Position numbers and translations under genes: made by a program
NCBI GenBank assembly: GCA_036518955.1
Contig: DATDMG010000290.1
Location: forward strand, 1-37,860
DNA from: DATDMG01 sp036518955
GTDB taxonomy: Bacteria; Actinomycetota; Actinomycetes; Actinomycetales; Kineosporiaceae
Direction of reading: 5' to 3'
Length of the DNA stretch: 37,860 nucleotides
Shown: positions 23,771-32,772 of the stretch, one piece after another
How the letters are laid out: the number at the start of each line of letters is the position of its first letter
Numbering within the stretch: the first letter of the stretch is position 1
Notes under the pieces: model-generated
Databases searched by the model: none
The model's input: the letters and a program-made list of their open reading frames with translations, nothing else
What the model was told of the DNA's origin: nothing

Positions 23771-26230
23771 TCAGTGCGGCCAGGTCCAGTGCGCGACCTC
23801 CGGAAGGTCGGCACCGTGCTCGCGGGTCCAGGTGCGCGCGGTCAGCCGGGCGTCGACCATCTCCTGGCGCAGTCCGGCCGCCCGGGCGCCCAGCCCCGGC
23901 ACCCGGTCGATGGCGTCGATGACCAGGTGGTAGCGGTCCAGGTCGTTGAGCATGACCATGTCGAACGGTGTCGTGGTGGTGCCTTGCTCCTTGTACCCGC
24001 GCACGTGCAGCCCGGCGTGGTTGGCTCGCCGGTAGGTCAGGCGATGGATCAGCCACGGGTAGCCGTGGAACGCGAAGATCACCGGCCGGTCCGTGGTGAA
24101 CAGGGTGTCGAACTCCCGGTCCGGCAGTCCGTGCGGGTGCTCGTTCTCCGGCTGCAGACGCATCAGGTCCACCACGTTGATCACACGCACCCGCAGGTCG
24201 GGCAGCCGCTCCCGGAGGATGTCGGCCGCTGCCAGGGTCTCCAGGGTCGGCACGTCGCCGGCACAGGCGAGGACGACGTCCGGCAGGCTGCCGAGCTCGT
24301 CGCGGTGACCGGCCCACTGCCAGATGCCCACCCCGCGGGCGCAGTGCAACGCCGCGTCGTCCACCGACAGCCAGTCGGGCTGTGGCTGCTTACCGGCGAC
24401 GACGACGTTCACGTAGTGCCGTGACCGCAGACAGTGGTCGAAGGTCGACAGCAGCGTGTTGGCGTCGGGTGGGAGGTAGACCCGGACGACCTCCGGCTTC
24501 TTGTTCAGGACCACGTCGAGGAACCCAGGGTCCTGGTGGGTGAACCCGTTGTGGTCCTGACGCCACACGTGCGACGACAGCAGGTAGTTCAGGCTCGCCA
24601 GCGGACGGCGCCACGGCACCTGCGCGCTGGCCTCCAGCCACTTGGCGTGCTGGTTGAACATGGCGTCGACGATGTGGATGAACGCCTCGTAGCAGGTGAA
24701 CACGCCGTGCCGGCCGGTGAGCAGATAGCCCTCGAGCAGGCCCTGGCAGATGTGCTCGGAGAGCACCTCGATCACCCGCCCCTGGGGATCGAGCTTCTCG
24801 TCGAACCGTCCGACCTCGGCCTCCCAGTCCCGCCCGGTGACCTCGAGGATGTCCTGCAGGCGGTTGCTGGCGAGCTCGTCCGGGGCGAACGTGAGGAAGT
24901 TACCGGGGTTGGCCCGGGTGACGTCCCGCAACCAGCCGCCGAGCACCCGCGTCGCCTCGTGCACGGTCGCCCCGGGCGACGGTACCTCGACCCCGTGGTC
25001 GCGCCAGTCCGGCAACTGCAGGTCCCGCAGCGGAATACCGCCGTTGGTCGCCGGGTTCGCGCTCATCCGCCGGTCGCCCGCCGGTAGCGCGCCGAGCAGC
25101 CCGGCCACCGGGGCGCCGTCGGAGTCGAAGAGCTCCTCGGGGCGGTAGGAGCGCAGCCATTGTTCGAGCACCTGGCGGTGGCGGTCGTCGGTCCGGGCCG
25201 CGGGGAGCGGCACCTGATGGGCCCGGAACGTTCCCTCCACCTGCTGGCCGTCGACCACCGGCGGGCAGGTCCAGCCCTTCGGTGTCCGGAGCACGATCAT
25301 GGGCCAGACCGGGCGGCCGGCCTGGCCGCCGTCCCGCGCCGTCCGCTGGATCGCGGCGATCTCGTCGAGGCACTCCTCGAGGGTGCCGGCCAGCTGCTGG
25401 TGAACCGCCGCGGGATCGTCGCCGGACACCACCCGCGGCGCGTAGCCGTAGCCGCGCAGGAGCTCCAGCAGCTCCGGTTCCGGAATCCGGGCCAGGATGG
25501 TCGGATTGGCGATCTTGTACTCGTTCAGGGCCAGGATCGGCAGCACGGCTCCGTCGCGCACCGGGTTGAGGAACTTGTTGGCGTGCCAGCTGGTGGCCAG
25601 CGGCCCGGTCTCGGCCTCGCCGTCACCGACCACGCAGAACACGGTCAGGTCGGGGCTGTCCAGCGCGGCGCCGAACGCGTGCAGCAACGAGTACCCCAGC
25701 TCGCCGCCCTCGTGGAAGGAGCCGGGGGTCTGCGGGGCACAGTGGCTCGGCACCCCGCCGGGGTAGGAGAACTGCTTGAAGAAAGCAGCCATCCCGGTCC
25801 CGTTCCGAGGAGTGTGGCTGTAGAGCTCGGAGTAGGTGCCTTCGAGCCAGGCGCAGGCGTTGGGGCCGGGGCCACCATGGCCCGGTCCGGCGACGAAGAC
25901 GGCGTTCAGGTCCCGGGCGACGATCTGCCGGTTGGCGTGAACCCACACCAGGTTCAGGCCGGGCACGGTCCCGAAGTGCCCGAGCAACCGAGGCTTGACG
26001 TGATCCGGCAGCAGCGGCTCGCGTAACAGCGGGTTGCCCACCAGGTAGATCTGGCCGACCGCGAGGTAGTTCGCGGCCCGCCACCAGGCATCGACGAGCT
26101 CCAGGTCCTCCCGGCTCAACGACCCGGGGACGTCAACCAGGGTGTACGGCTGAGGAGCAGTGGTCTCGCCGCCCCTGCCTGCCTCGTTGTCCGCGGCGGT
26201 GTCTCCGCCCATGCTCGCCAGCTGAGTCAT
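23771..26230 (-). CDS. xfp: Phosphoketolase (xylulose-5-phosphate/fructose-6-phosphate)
   Basis: 819 aa, full family length. It is a thiamine-diphosphate enzyme that splits xylulose 5-P or fructose 6-P with phosphate into acetyl phosphate plus glyceraldehyde 3-P or erythrose 4-P. The start is ATG 26230 (MTQLASMGGD) because GAGGAGAGG stands seven bases upstream; GTG 26257 is in frame but lacks a site. Signatures in order: GHFGTVPGLNLVWVHANR, FVAGPGHGGPGPNACAWLEG, SHCAPQTPGSFHEGGELGYS, the ThDP motif GDGEAETGPLATSWHANKFL, PNPT-type ANPTILARIPEPELLELLRG, HVWRQDHNGFTHQDPGFLD and FAFHGYPWLIHRLTYRR. It is divergent from a DoxX gene. Acetyl-phosphate production would bypass part of glycolysis and feed acetyl-CoA. 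Confidence 0.96.
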   Translation of the reverse strand: MTQLASMGGDTAADNEAGRGGETTAPQPYTLVDVPGSLSREDLELVDAWWRAANYLAVGQIYLVGNPLLREPLLPDHVKPRLLGHFGTVPGLNLVWVHANRQIVARDLNAVFVAGPGHGGPGPNACAWLEGTYSELYSHTPRNGTGMAAFFKQFSYPGGVPSHCAPQTPGSFHEGGELGYSLLHAFGAALDSPDLTVFCVVGDGEAETGPLATSWHANKFLNPVRDGAVLPILALNEYKIANPTILARIPEPELLELLRGYGYAPRVVSGDDPAAVHQQLAGTLEECLDEIAAIQRTARDGGQAGRPVWPMIVLRTPKGWTCPPVVDGQQVEGTFRAHQVPLPAARTDDRHRQVLEQWLRSYRPEELFDSDGAPVAGLLGALPAGDRRMSANPATNGGIPLRDLQLPDWRDHGVEVPSPGATVHEATRVLGGWLRDVTRANPGNFLTFAPDELASNRLQDILEVTGRDWEAEVGRFDEKLDPQGRVIEVLSEHICQGLLEGYLLTGRHGVFTCYEAFIHIVDAMFNQHAKWLEASAQVPWRRPLASLNYLLSSHVWRQDHNGFTHQDPGFLDVVLNKKPEVVRVYLPPDANTLLSTFDHCLRSRHYVNVVVAGKQPQPDWLSVDDAALHCARGVGIWQWAGHRDELGSLPDVVLACAGDVPTLETLAAADILRERLPDLRVRVINVVDLMRLQPENEHPHGLPDREFDTLFTTDRPVIFAFHGYPWLIHRLTYRRANHAGLHVRGYKEQGTTTTPFDMVMLNDLDRYHLVIDAIDRVPGLGARAAGLRQEMVDARLTARTWTREHGADLPEVAHWTWPH

Positions 26231-26471
26231 CGGATGACCTCTCCTCGGCGACGGCACGACGCCTCTGGGCGACGGCCCCGGGGGCTAGCGGGGCCGGGTG
26301 GTGGGTGGCGTCGGTGGATGGCCAGTAGCTGACACCCCCGCACGAGAGTCGGCAACACGGCCCGCGACCCGTGGGTGACGAGCAGGTCGGCGGCCTGGTT
26401 TCGGCGCGCCCCGATCGGGGCACTGGCCACGTGTCGTTCCCCTGGAGTCGTTCCCCCGGAGAGGAGCAGCC

Positions 26472-26999
26472 ATGGAACTCGGCCGGTTCATCCTGCGCCT
26501 GGTGATCGGCGGCCTGTTCATCGGGCACGGCACGCAGAAGCTGTTCGGTTGGTTCGGCGGTCCGGGACGGGAGGGCACCCAGCAGATGGTGAGCTCCTTA
26601 CGGCTGCACCCGCCCGGTCCGAACGCCCTGGCGGTCGGCCTGACCGAGACCGGTGGTGGCACGCTGCTCGCCCTCGGGCTGGCCACGCCGGCGGCCGCCT
26701 CCGGCCTGATCGGGGTGATGGCGACCGCGATCCGGACGGTGCACCTGAAGAACGGCCTGTGGGGCTCGACCGGGGGCTACGAGTACAACCTCGTGCTGAT
26801 CGCCGCCCTGCTCGCGCTGGTCGAGGGCGGGCCTGGGCCGCTCTCCCTCGACCACCTGCTGGGCCTGGACGACACCGACACGCGATGGGCGCTGGCCGCG
26901 CTGGGGACGGGCCTGGCCGCCTCCTCGTTCGTGGTCGAACTCGGCCACCGGCTGGCCGCACGCCAGGAGGCCGCCGCCGCGCTGCCCGCTCACGCCTGA
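26472..26999 (+). CDS. DoxX-family membrane protein
   Basis: 175 aa from ATG 26472, preceded by GGAGAGGAGC. It has four predicted membrane helices: LILRLVIGGLFIGHG-like at ~7-22, ALAVGLTETGGGTLLALGLA at ~54-75, a third around ASGLIGVMATAI, and YNLVLIAALLALVEGG at ~105-121. The family hallmark is the opening FILRLVIGGLFIGHGTQKLF-type segment with GHGxQKLFGWFGG. DoxX proteins are linked to thiol/redox stress complexes and quinone-related functions, but no role is certain here. It is divergent from phosphoketolase (241-bp shared gap with no clear operator) and convergent with PPK2 (29-bp gap). Confidence 0.88.
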   Translation: MELGRFILRLVIGGLFIGHGTQKLFGWFGGPGREGTQQMVSSLRLHPPGPNALAVGLTETGGGTLLALGLATPAAASGLIGVMATAIRTVHLKNGLWGSTGGYEYNLVLIAALLALVEGGPGPLSLDHLLGLDDTDTRWALAALGTGLAASSFVVELGHRLAARQEAAAALPAHA

Positions 27000-27028
27000 G
27001 GACAGTCGTCGGCCGACACCCGCCCGGA

Positions 27029-27913
27029 TCAGGTCACCAGAGCCGGGCCCTGCTCCTGGTCGTCGTCCCGGTTGGCGGGGCCGACGATGAGGGCGTCGGG
27101 TGCCGTCACGACCGAACGGTCCTTGCCCGGGTAATCGAACAGGTGCAGGAGGTGCTGCATGGCCGCGAGCCGGGCACGCTTCTTGTCGTTGCTCTTCACC
27201 ACGGTCCAGGGAGCCTCGGGGGTGTCGGTCGCGGCGAACATCGACTCCTTGGCGGACGTGTACTCCTCCCACTTGTCCAGGGAGGCGAGGTCGATCGGCG
27301 ACAGCTTCCACCGCCGGACCGGGTCGATCTGACGGATCATGAAACGGGTGCGCTGTTCCGCGCGGGAGACCGAGAACCAGAACTTCACCAGGTGCAGGCC
27401 CGACCGCACGAGCATCCGCTCCAGGTCGGGGACCTGACGGATGAACTCGAGGTAGTCGTCCGGGCAGGTGAAGCCCATCACCAGCTCCACCCCGGCGCGG
27501 TTGTACCAGGACCGGTCGAACATCACGATCTCGCCAGCGGCGGGCAGGTGGGCCACGTACCGCTGGAAGTACCACTGGGTCGCCTCGCGCGGGGTCGGCT
27601 TGTCCAGTGCCACCACCCGCGCCCCGCGCGGGTTCAGCCGCTCGGTGAACCGCTTGATCGTCCCACCTTTGCCGGCGGCGTCCCGCCCCTCGAAGATGAC
27701 GACGAGGCGCTGCCCCGAGTCCTTCACCCAGGCCTGCAGCTTCAGCAGCTCGATCTGCAGCAGCCGCTTGGTCCGTTCGTAGTCCCGCCGCGACAGCCGC
27801 TCGGCGTAGGGGTAGCCCTCGCGCCAGGTGTCGACCACACCGCCGTCCGGCTTCAGCAGCACCGGCTCGCCGTCCCGGTCCAGGCCCACCTGGTACCTCG
27901 ACAGGTCCTCCAT
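27029..27913 (-). CDS. ppk2: PPK2-family polyphosphate kinase
   Basis: 294 aa from ATG 27913 (MEDLSRYQVGL), with GGAGG five bases upstream. An in-frame ATG at 28147 would add 78 low-complexity residues without a good ribosome binding site. PPK2 enzymes transfer phosphate between polyphosphate and nucleotides. Walker A is IFEGRDAAGKGGTIKRF (~73-89) and Walker B is VMFDRSWYNRAGVE (~130-143), with the lid region around PRGARVVALDKPTPREATQW and the conserved KFWFSVSRAEQRTRF and WKLSPIDLASLDKWEEYTSA segments. The single-domain length fits class I (NDP phosphorylation) or class III; the substrate is not decided. It is divergent from the CYTH-CHAD gene, whose CHAD domain class binds polyphosphate. 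Confidence 0.93.
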   Translation of the reverse strand: MEDLSRYQVGLDRDGEPVLLKPDGGVVDTWREGYPYAERLSRRDYERTKRLLQIELLKLQAWVKDSGQRLVVIFEGRDAAGKGGTIKRFTERLNPRGARVVALDKPTPREATQWYFQRYVAHLPAAGEIVMFDRSWYNRAGVELVMGFTCPDDYLEFIRQVPDLERMLVRSGLHLVKFWFSVSRAEQRTRFMIRQIDPVRRWKLSPIDLASLDKWEEYTSAKESMFAATDTPEAPWTVVKSNDKKRARLAAMQHLLHLFDYPGKDRSVVTAPDALIVGPANRDDDQEQGPALVT

Positions 27914-28447
27914 CAACCCCTCCACGCTCGCACACCCGCTCCGCGTGGCCACGGACCGGTCCGGGCGCGCGGTCACGGCGAGCGCGGCGGGCGCCCGGAA
28001 GCCGGAATCCACCGGCGTCGGCAGCCGTCGGGGCGGAGATATCACGGGAACGGAGACTGGACTCACACCCTCAGCGGCAGGAACTCGCATCCGCGTCAGC
28101 AGCACGTCCGGTGGACGAACGGCCGAGGGACGTTGCGTCTTGTTCATCGGACGTTTCCCCGCTCACTTGAGTGGTGGCCGCCGGCGGCCGTCACCCGTCA
28201 CCCCCGAGGTCACCTTCTCGGACCTGGGGGGAACCACCGCGGCAGCGGCTGTGATGTGGGCGACACCTACCGGCGCGTCCCCGCGCTTCGCGCAGCAGGG
28301 CTGCTCCGCCACCTCGCCCGCTCGTGGTGACGAGCCCGCCTCGGCCGGCCACTGCGTACGTGCTGAGGGCGCTCGGCGACAGCGGCCGGTGGAAGCTTCG
28401 CCGTCCGGGTTGCCGCAGTGACCGTTGCGCTACGGCAGAATGGATGA
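27914..28447. other. 534-bp divergent intergenic region between PPK2 and CYTH-CHAD; no gene seen
   Basis: No coding frame here has a convincing start or composition. A small stem (GCTCGT-GGTG-ACGAGC, 28320-28335) and a weak dyad AGGTC-N9-GACCT near 28210-28230 are the only structures noted. I saw no recognisable Pho box or promoter. The length suggests two promoters plus regulatory sites. Confidence 0.4.
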
Positions 28448-30193
28448 ATGGCAAACACGCCGCGAGCAGAAGATGTCGGCAGGGTCGTGACCATCGAGGA
28501 GCCCGCGCCGGTGGTCGTGCGCGAGGTGGAGACAAAGTTCGATCTCCCGGCGGATTTCGTGCTGCCCGAGCTTGCGGAGGTCGAGGGGGTCGCCGGCATC
28601 GGCGACCCGCAGGTGCATCGCCTGGACGCCACCTACTTCGACAGCGAGGATCTTCGGCTGCTGCGGGCCGGGATCACGCTCCGCCGCCGGACCGGGGGTG
28701 CGGACGCCGGCTGGCACCTGAAGGTGCCCGGCGACGCGCAGCCTGCCGGGGACGCATCGTCGGGCAGCCGGCGTGACGAGATCCGGTTGCCGCCGGGTCG
28801 CAGCGCCCGGACCGTCCCGGCGGCGCTCGCCGAGCAGGTCGAGCCCCGCACGCAGGGTGCGAAGCTGGGACCGGTGGTGCGGCTGCGGACGCGGCGCACC
28901 GAGCGGCGCGTGCTGGCGCGGGACGGACGGGTGCTCGCGGAGATCGCGCTCGACGAGGTGTCGGCGTCCAGTCCGGCGGCCGACGGATCGGGTCTGTCGG
29001 TGCGTGGCTGGTCCGAACTCGAGGTGGAGCTGGTCGAGGGTGGCCCGGAGACGCTGGCCGCGATCTGCGAGCGGCTCCTGCGCGCGGGGGCCACGCCGAG
29101 CCCGGCGCCGTCCAAGCTGGCGCGGGCGCTGGCCGACCGGCTCGACCCTGCCGACGGGGCCGACCCTGCCGACGGGGCCGACCCTGCCGACGGCGTGGTC
29201 GTACCCGGCGACGTGACGGCGTCCGCGCGTGCCGTTGATACCCGGGTCGGCACCGGGGTGGGCTGCGGCGGGGAGCAGCCGGTGCGTCGAGTGCGGGCCG
29301 GTCGTGCCGGGGCGGTGGTTCTGGGTCACCTGGCCGACCACGTGCAACGCCTGCAGGCGCACGAACCTCTGGTCCGGGCGGACGAGCATGACGCGGTGCA
29401 CCAGATGCGGGTGGCGACCCGGCGTTTGCGGGCCGCGTTGGCGACCTTCCGGCCCCTGCTCGACCGGGACGTGACCGACCCGATCCGGGTGGAGCTGCAG
29501 TGGCTCGGCGAGGTGCTCGGCGCCGCGCGGGACGCCGAGGTGATCCGGGACCACCTACGGGCGCTGGTCGAGGCCGAGCCGGCCGAGCTCGTGCTCGGTC
29601 CGGTGCAGGCCCGGATGGTGACGGCGATGGGCACCCGGTACCGGAAGGCGCACGACCAGGTCCTGGTCGAGTTGGACGGCGCCCGCTACGCGGCCCTGGT
29701 CGCCTCGCTGGACCGTCTGATCACCCGGCCGCCGCTGACGCCGCTTGCCCGCCGCAAGCCGGACAAGGTGCTGCTCCCCCTGGTCGCCAGGACGTGGACG
29801 AGGATGGGCCGGCTGCACCGCGCGGCCGAGGCGCTGGACCCCGGCCGGGAGCCGGAGCGTCACGACGAAACGCTGCACGAACTGCGTAAGGCGGCCAAGC
29901 GGGCCCGCTACGCCGGGGAGGCGCTCGCCGGCGTCTACGGTGCGCGCGCCAAGAGGTGGGCCAAGCAGATGGCTGCTCTCCAGGAGACCCTCGGAGCCCA
30001 TCAGGACACCGTGGTGATCCGGGCCACCCTGCGCGAGCTCGGCGTCGCCGCCCATCTGGACGGCGAGAACGCCTTCACCTACGGCCGCCTGCACGCTCTG
30101 GAGCAGGCTCGCGCGGACGCTACCGTGCGCGACTACAGGCCGGACTGGGAGCGGGCCGCCGCCAAGCAGCTCCACCGGTGGCTGCATCCCTGA
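28448..30193 (+). CDS. CYTH-CHAD domain protein (polyphosphate-associated)
   Basis: 581 aa from ATG 28448; the Shine-Dalgarno is weak. The N-terminal CYTH domain (~22-230) has the ExExK signature as VREVETKF, then LDATYFDSEDLRLLRAGITL and a tail SELEVELVEGGPETL. CYTH proteins bind triphosphate groups in a tunnel with metal ions. The C-terminal CHAD domain (~290-580) is helical and His/Arg/Lys-rich: DAVHQMRVATRRLRAALATF, GAARDAEVIRDHLRAL, LHELRKAAKRARYAGEAL and LGAHQDTVVIRATL. CHAD domains bind inorganic polyphosphate and target granules. An 18-bp tandem repeat gives DPADGA repeats in the interdomain linker. With the divergent PPK2 it forms a polyphosphate locus. It is 173 bp upstream of a chemoreceptor with its own promoter. 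Confidence 0.9.
   Translation: MANTPRAEDVGRVVTIEEPAPVVVREVETKFDLPADFVLPELAEVEGVAGIGDPQVHRLDATYFDSEDLRLLRAGITLRRRTGGADAGWHLKVPGDAQPAGDASSGSRRDEIRLPPGRSARTVPAALAEQVEPRTQGAKLGPVVRLRTRRTERRVLARDGRVLAEIALDEVSASSPAADGSGLSVRGWSELEVELVEGGPETLAAICERLLRAGATPSPAPSKLARALADRLDPADGADPADGADPADGVVVPGDVTASARAVDTRVGTGVGCGGEQPVRRVRAGRAGAVVLGHLADHVQRLQAHEPLVRADEHDAVHQMRVATRRLRAALATFRPLLDRDVTDPIRVELQWLGEVLGAARDAEVIRDHLRALVEAEPAELVLGPVQARMVTAMGTRYRKAHDQVLVELDGARYAALVASLDRLITRPPLTPLARRKPDKVLLPLVARTWTRMGRLHRAAEALDPGREPERHDETLHELRKAAKRARYAGEALAGVYGARAKRWAKQMAALQETLGAHQDTVVIRATLRELGVAAHLDGENAFTYGRLHALEQARADATVRDYRPDWERAAAKQLHRWLHP
29144..29197 (+). repeat. Three 18-bp tandem repeats in the CYTH-CHAD linker
   Basis: Units gaccctgccgacggggcc at 29144-29161 and 29162-29179, with a third slightly diverged copy at 29180-29197, encode DPADGA-DPADGA-DPADGV. 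The in-frame unit suggests a length-variable flexible linker. Confidence 0.85.
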
Positions 30194-30303
30194 GCCCGAC
30201 ATCGTCTCCGTGGAAGGGGGTTTCAGGTCCCCCTCGACGGCGGTAACCGTGCGGCGCTGACGGGAGACGTCACCGGTACCCGTCGCGGGTGCACGGTTCT
30301 GGT

Positions 30304-30330
30304 TCAGCACGGAGGGTCATGGGCCGACAC
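30304..30330 (+). promoter_or_regulatory. Candidate FliA/SigD-type promoter of the poly-HAMP chemoreceptor
   Basis: TCAG (30304-30307), exactly 15 bases, then GCCGACAC (30323-30330), ending 36 bases before ATG 30367. It has the same layout as the element at 21082-21108 and a good match to the motility sigma -10 box GCCGATAA. Confidence 0.5.
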
Positions 30331-30366
30331 CTCGAGCACCTGTCGGTAGCGAGAAAGGACCCCGAC

Positions 30367-32565
30367 ATGCTCAGGCGGGTCGGCATCTCCGTCCGGTTGA
30401 ACGCGTTGGTCGCCGTCGTGACCCTGGCCATGGTCTGCCTGGTGTCCCTGGGATGCGTGGCGATCAACGGTCTCCTCGGGACCCAGCAGCGGGTCGCCAC
30501 CCTGACGAAGGCAGCAGCGATGGCTCAAACCGTGCAATTCGACTTCGCTGACTTCAACGGATGGCAGACCGCCTATGCCTTCGACGTGGCCCGGCTCGGC
30601 ACCACGGCGGCGAGCGACGGCGCGGACTCCCGGAAGGCGTTCCTCGCCTCGGTGGCCCGCACCCGCCGCGACGTGTCGAACCTGGCGCAGGTCACTGCCG
30701 GGCTCGAGGGGGTCAACCGGTCGGACGTCCAGGCGGCGATCGACGGCCTGGACACCTTCATGGCGATGGACCAGAAGATCATCACCCTGTACCGGAAGGG
30801 GGACGCCGCGTCGCGGGCACAGGCCGACCGCCGTGTGATCGGCGACGAGATCGCCATCTTCGACGCCGCCGCCAAGCGGCTCGGCGCCGTGGCGACCAGG
30901 CTGGCCGAGGCCCAGCACCGCGCCGAGAGCGACGCCAGGGCCTCCGGTGGGACCGCGACGTGGATCGACATCGTGACCGGTGCGGTGGCCGTCGCCGTCG
31001 TCCTGGTGGTGGCCTTGCTCATCGCCCGGTCCGTCCGCCGTCCGCTGGAGCAGGTGAGCGGGGCCACCGAGAAGCTCGCGGCGGGTGATTTCGACGTCGT
31101 GCTCGAGACGGGATTCACCGACGAACCGGGTCGAGTCGGCGCCGGGCTGGCCACCATGAGATCCACGCTCACCGAGCTGATCACCGAGATGAACCACATG
31201 TCCGCCGAGCACGAGAAGGGGGACATCGACGTCGCCGTGGACGCAGCCCGTTTCCCCGGGGGCTACCGGGTGGTCGCGCAGGGCGTGAACGACATGGTGG
31301 CCGGGCACATCGCGGTGAAGAAGAAGGCGATGGCGGTGGTGAAGGCGTTCGGGGAGGGCGACTTCGACGCTGCGCTGGAGCAGTTCCCGGGCAAGAAGGC
31401 GTTCATCAACGACACCATCGAGCAGGTCCGCGGCAACCTGCGGGCGCTGATCGCCGACACCTCGATGCTGTCCGCGGCGGCGCTGGAGGGCCGGCTGGAC
31501 GTCCGGGCGGACGCCTCGGCCCACCACGGCGGGTTCCGCGCGATCGTGGAGGGGATCAACGGGACCCTGGACGCGGTGATCGGGCCGCTCGGTGAGGTCA
31601 GCCGGGTGCTGGCCGCACTGGAGGAGGGCGACCTGACCCAGCGGATCGGCACCGAGTACCGCGGCCAACTGGAGGCGCTGCGGCAGGCCACCAACAACTC
31701 CCTGACCAAGCTCACCGAGACGGTCTCGGACGTGATCGGCGCCGCCGACCAGCTGGCCACCGCGGCCGGCCAGATCAGCGGGGCCTCGCAGTCCCTGTCC
31801 TCCTCCTCCACCGAGCAGGCGTCCAGCGTCGAGGAGACCTCCTCCAGCATCGAGCAGATGGCCGCCTCGGTGACGCAGAACGGGGAGAACGCCAAGGTCA
31901 CCGACCAGATCGCGGGCAAGGCCGCGGCCGAGGCCGCGGAGGGCGGCAGCGCCGTCCAGCAGACCGTCGAGGCGATGAAGGAGATCGCCTCGAAGATCGC
32001 CATCATCGACGACATCGCGTTCCAGACCAACATGCTCGCCCTGAACGCCACCATCGAGGCCGCCCGCGCAGGGGAACACGGCAAGGGTTTCGCCGTGGTC
32101 GCCACCGAGGTCGGCAAGCTCGCCGAACGCTCCCAGGTCGCAGCCCAGGAGATCGGCGAACTGGCCACCGGCAGCGTCCGCACCGCTGAACGCGCCGGCA
32201 GCCTGCTGGCCGAGATCGTGCCCAGCATCCGGCGCACCTCCGACCTGGTCCAGGAGATCGCCGCGGCCAGCGGCGAACAGACCACCGGAGTCAGCCAGAT
32301 CAACAAGGCGATGGCCCAGATGAGCCAGATCACCCAGCAGAACGCCTCCAGCAGCGAGGAACTCGCCGCCACCGCCGAACAGATGATGAGCCAAACCACC
32401 CTGCTGCAGGACATGATGCGCTTCTTCAAGACCGGCCACACCCGCCCCAGCAGCCGACCCGCCAGCCCCCCCTCCACCGGCGGCCGACTCCTCAGCAGTC
32501 ACCTGCCGAGCCAGCCGCGTCGCGCCCCCAGCACCCTCGATGAGGCCAAGTTCGACCGCTTCTGA
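30367..32565 (+). CDS. Methyl-accepting chemotaxis protein with five-unit poly-HAMP array
   Basis: 732 aa from ATG 30367 (MLRRVGISVRL), with GAAAGGA upstream. TM1 is at ~12-36, a helical extracytoplasmic sensor at ~37-197 and TM2 at ~199-221 (IDIVTGAVAVAVVLVVALLI). Then come five HAMP-like units with a recurring G-D-hydrophobic-D-like core about every 45 residues: AAGDFDVVLE (238), EKGDIDVAVD (283), GEGDFDAALE (329), LEGRLDVRAD (373), EEGDLTQRIG (419). The signalling hairpin covers ~450-688 (tip IAFQTNMLALNATIEAARAG) with methylation-site matches ASSVEETSSS (~485) and ASSSEELAAT (~660). A ~40-residue Pro/Ser/Arg linker leads to the terminal KFDRF pentapeptide. It is followed 208 bp later by the PAS-PP2C gene. 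The ligand is unknown. Confidence 0.93.
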   Translation: MLRRVGISVRLNALVAVVTLAMVCLVSLGCVAINGLLGTQQRVATLTKAAAMAQTVQFDFADFNGWQTAYAFDVARLGTTAASDGADSRKAFLASVARTRRDVSNLAQVTAGLEGVNRSDVQAAIDGLDTFMAMDQKIITLYRKGDAASRAQADRRVIGDEIAIFDAAAKRLGAVATRLAEAQHRAESDARASGGTATWIDIVTGAVAVAVVLVVALLIARSVRRPLEQVSGATEKLAAGDFDVVLETGFTDEPGRVGAGLATMRSTLTELITEMNHMSAEHEKGDIDVAVDAARFPGGYRVVAQGVNDMVAGHIAVKKKAMAVVKAFGEGDFDAALEQFPGKKAFINDTIEQVRGNLRALIADTSMLSAAALEGRLDVRADASAHHGGFRAIVEGINGTLDAVIGPLGEVSRVLAALEEGDLTQRIGTEYRGQLEALRQATNNSLTKLTETVSDVIGAADQLATAAGQISGASQSLSSSSTEQASSVEETSSSIEQMAASVTQNGENAKVTDQIAGKAAAEAAEGGSAVQQTVEAMKEIASKIAIIDDIAFQTNMLALNATIEAARAGEHGKGFAVVATEVGKLAERSQVAAQEIGELATGSVRTAERAGSLLAEIVPSIRRTSDLVQEIAAASGEQTTGVSQINKAMAQMSQITQQNASSSEELAATAEQMMSQTTLLQDMMRFFKTGHTRPSSRPASPPSTGGRLLSSHLPSQPRRAPSTLDEAKFDRF
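31775..32420 (+). repeat. Direct repeat (copy B) shared with 9430-10060
   Basis: This is the signalling-domain segment of the intact receptor, nearly identical in long runs to the decayed copy. It retains the 12 bp (VAAQ) that the other copy lacks; the lost stretch lies between short CCCAG direct repeats, as expected for slipped-strand deletion. Confidence 0.75.
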
Positions 32566-32772
32566 CCGGCGGCGATGGGCTCACCGGTCCCGCCACCAGG
32601 CTGCGGGGCCGGCCGGACGATCGACGGGAAGTCCATCAGCATCGTGCCGTCCAACTGCCAACTGGTAGTTAATTGTGTACCCTCAGTCACAACCCGTGGG
32701 CTCGTGGTCGCCATGCCCGTTCGGGACTGCCTCACCGGGCCAGAGAACCGGGCTAGGGAAAGGTGCGCGACC

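Noticed and set aside
27914..28147. 78-residue N-terminal extension of PPK2 from ATG 28147
   Set aside because: It is low-complexity with no strong ribosome binding site, while ATG 27913 has GGAGG and gives the usual family length.
30304..32502. 732-codon minus-strand open frame opposite the chemoreceptor
   Set aside because: Composition is typical of an antisense shadow; the plus strand encodes a clear receptor.
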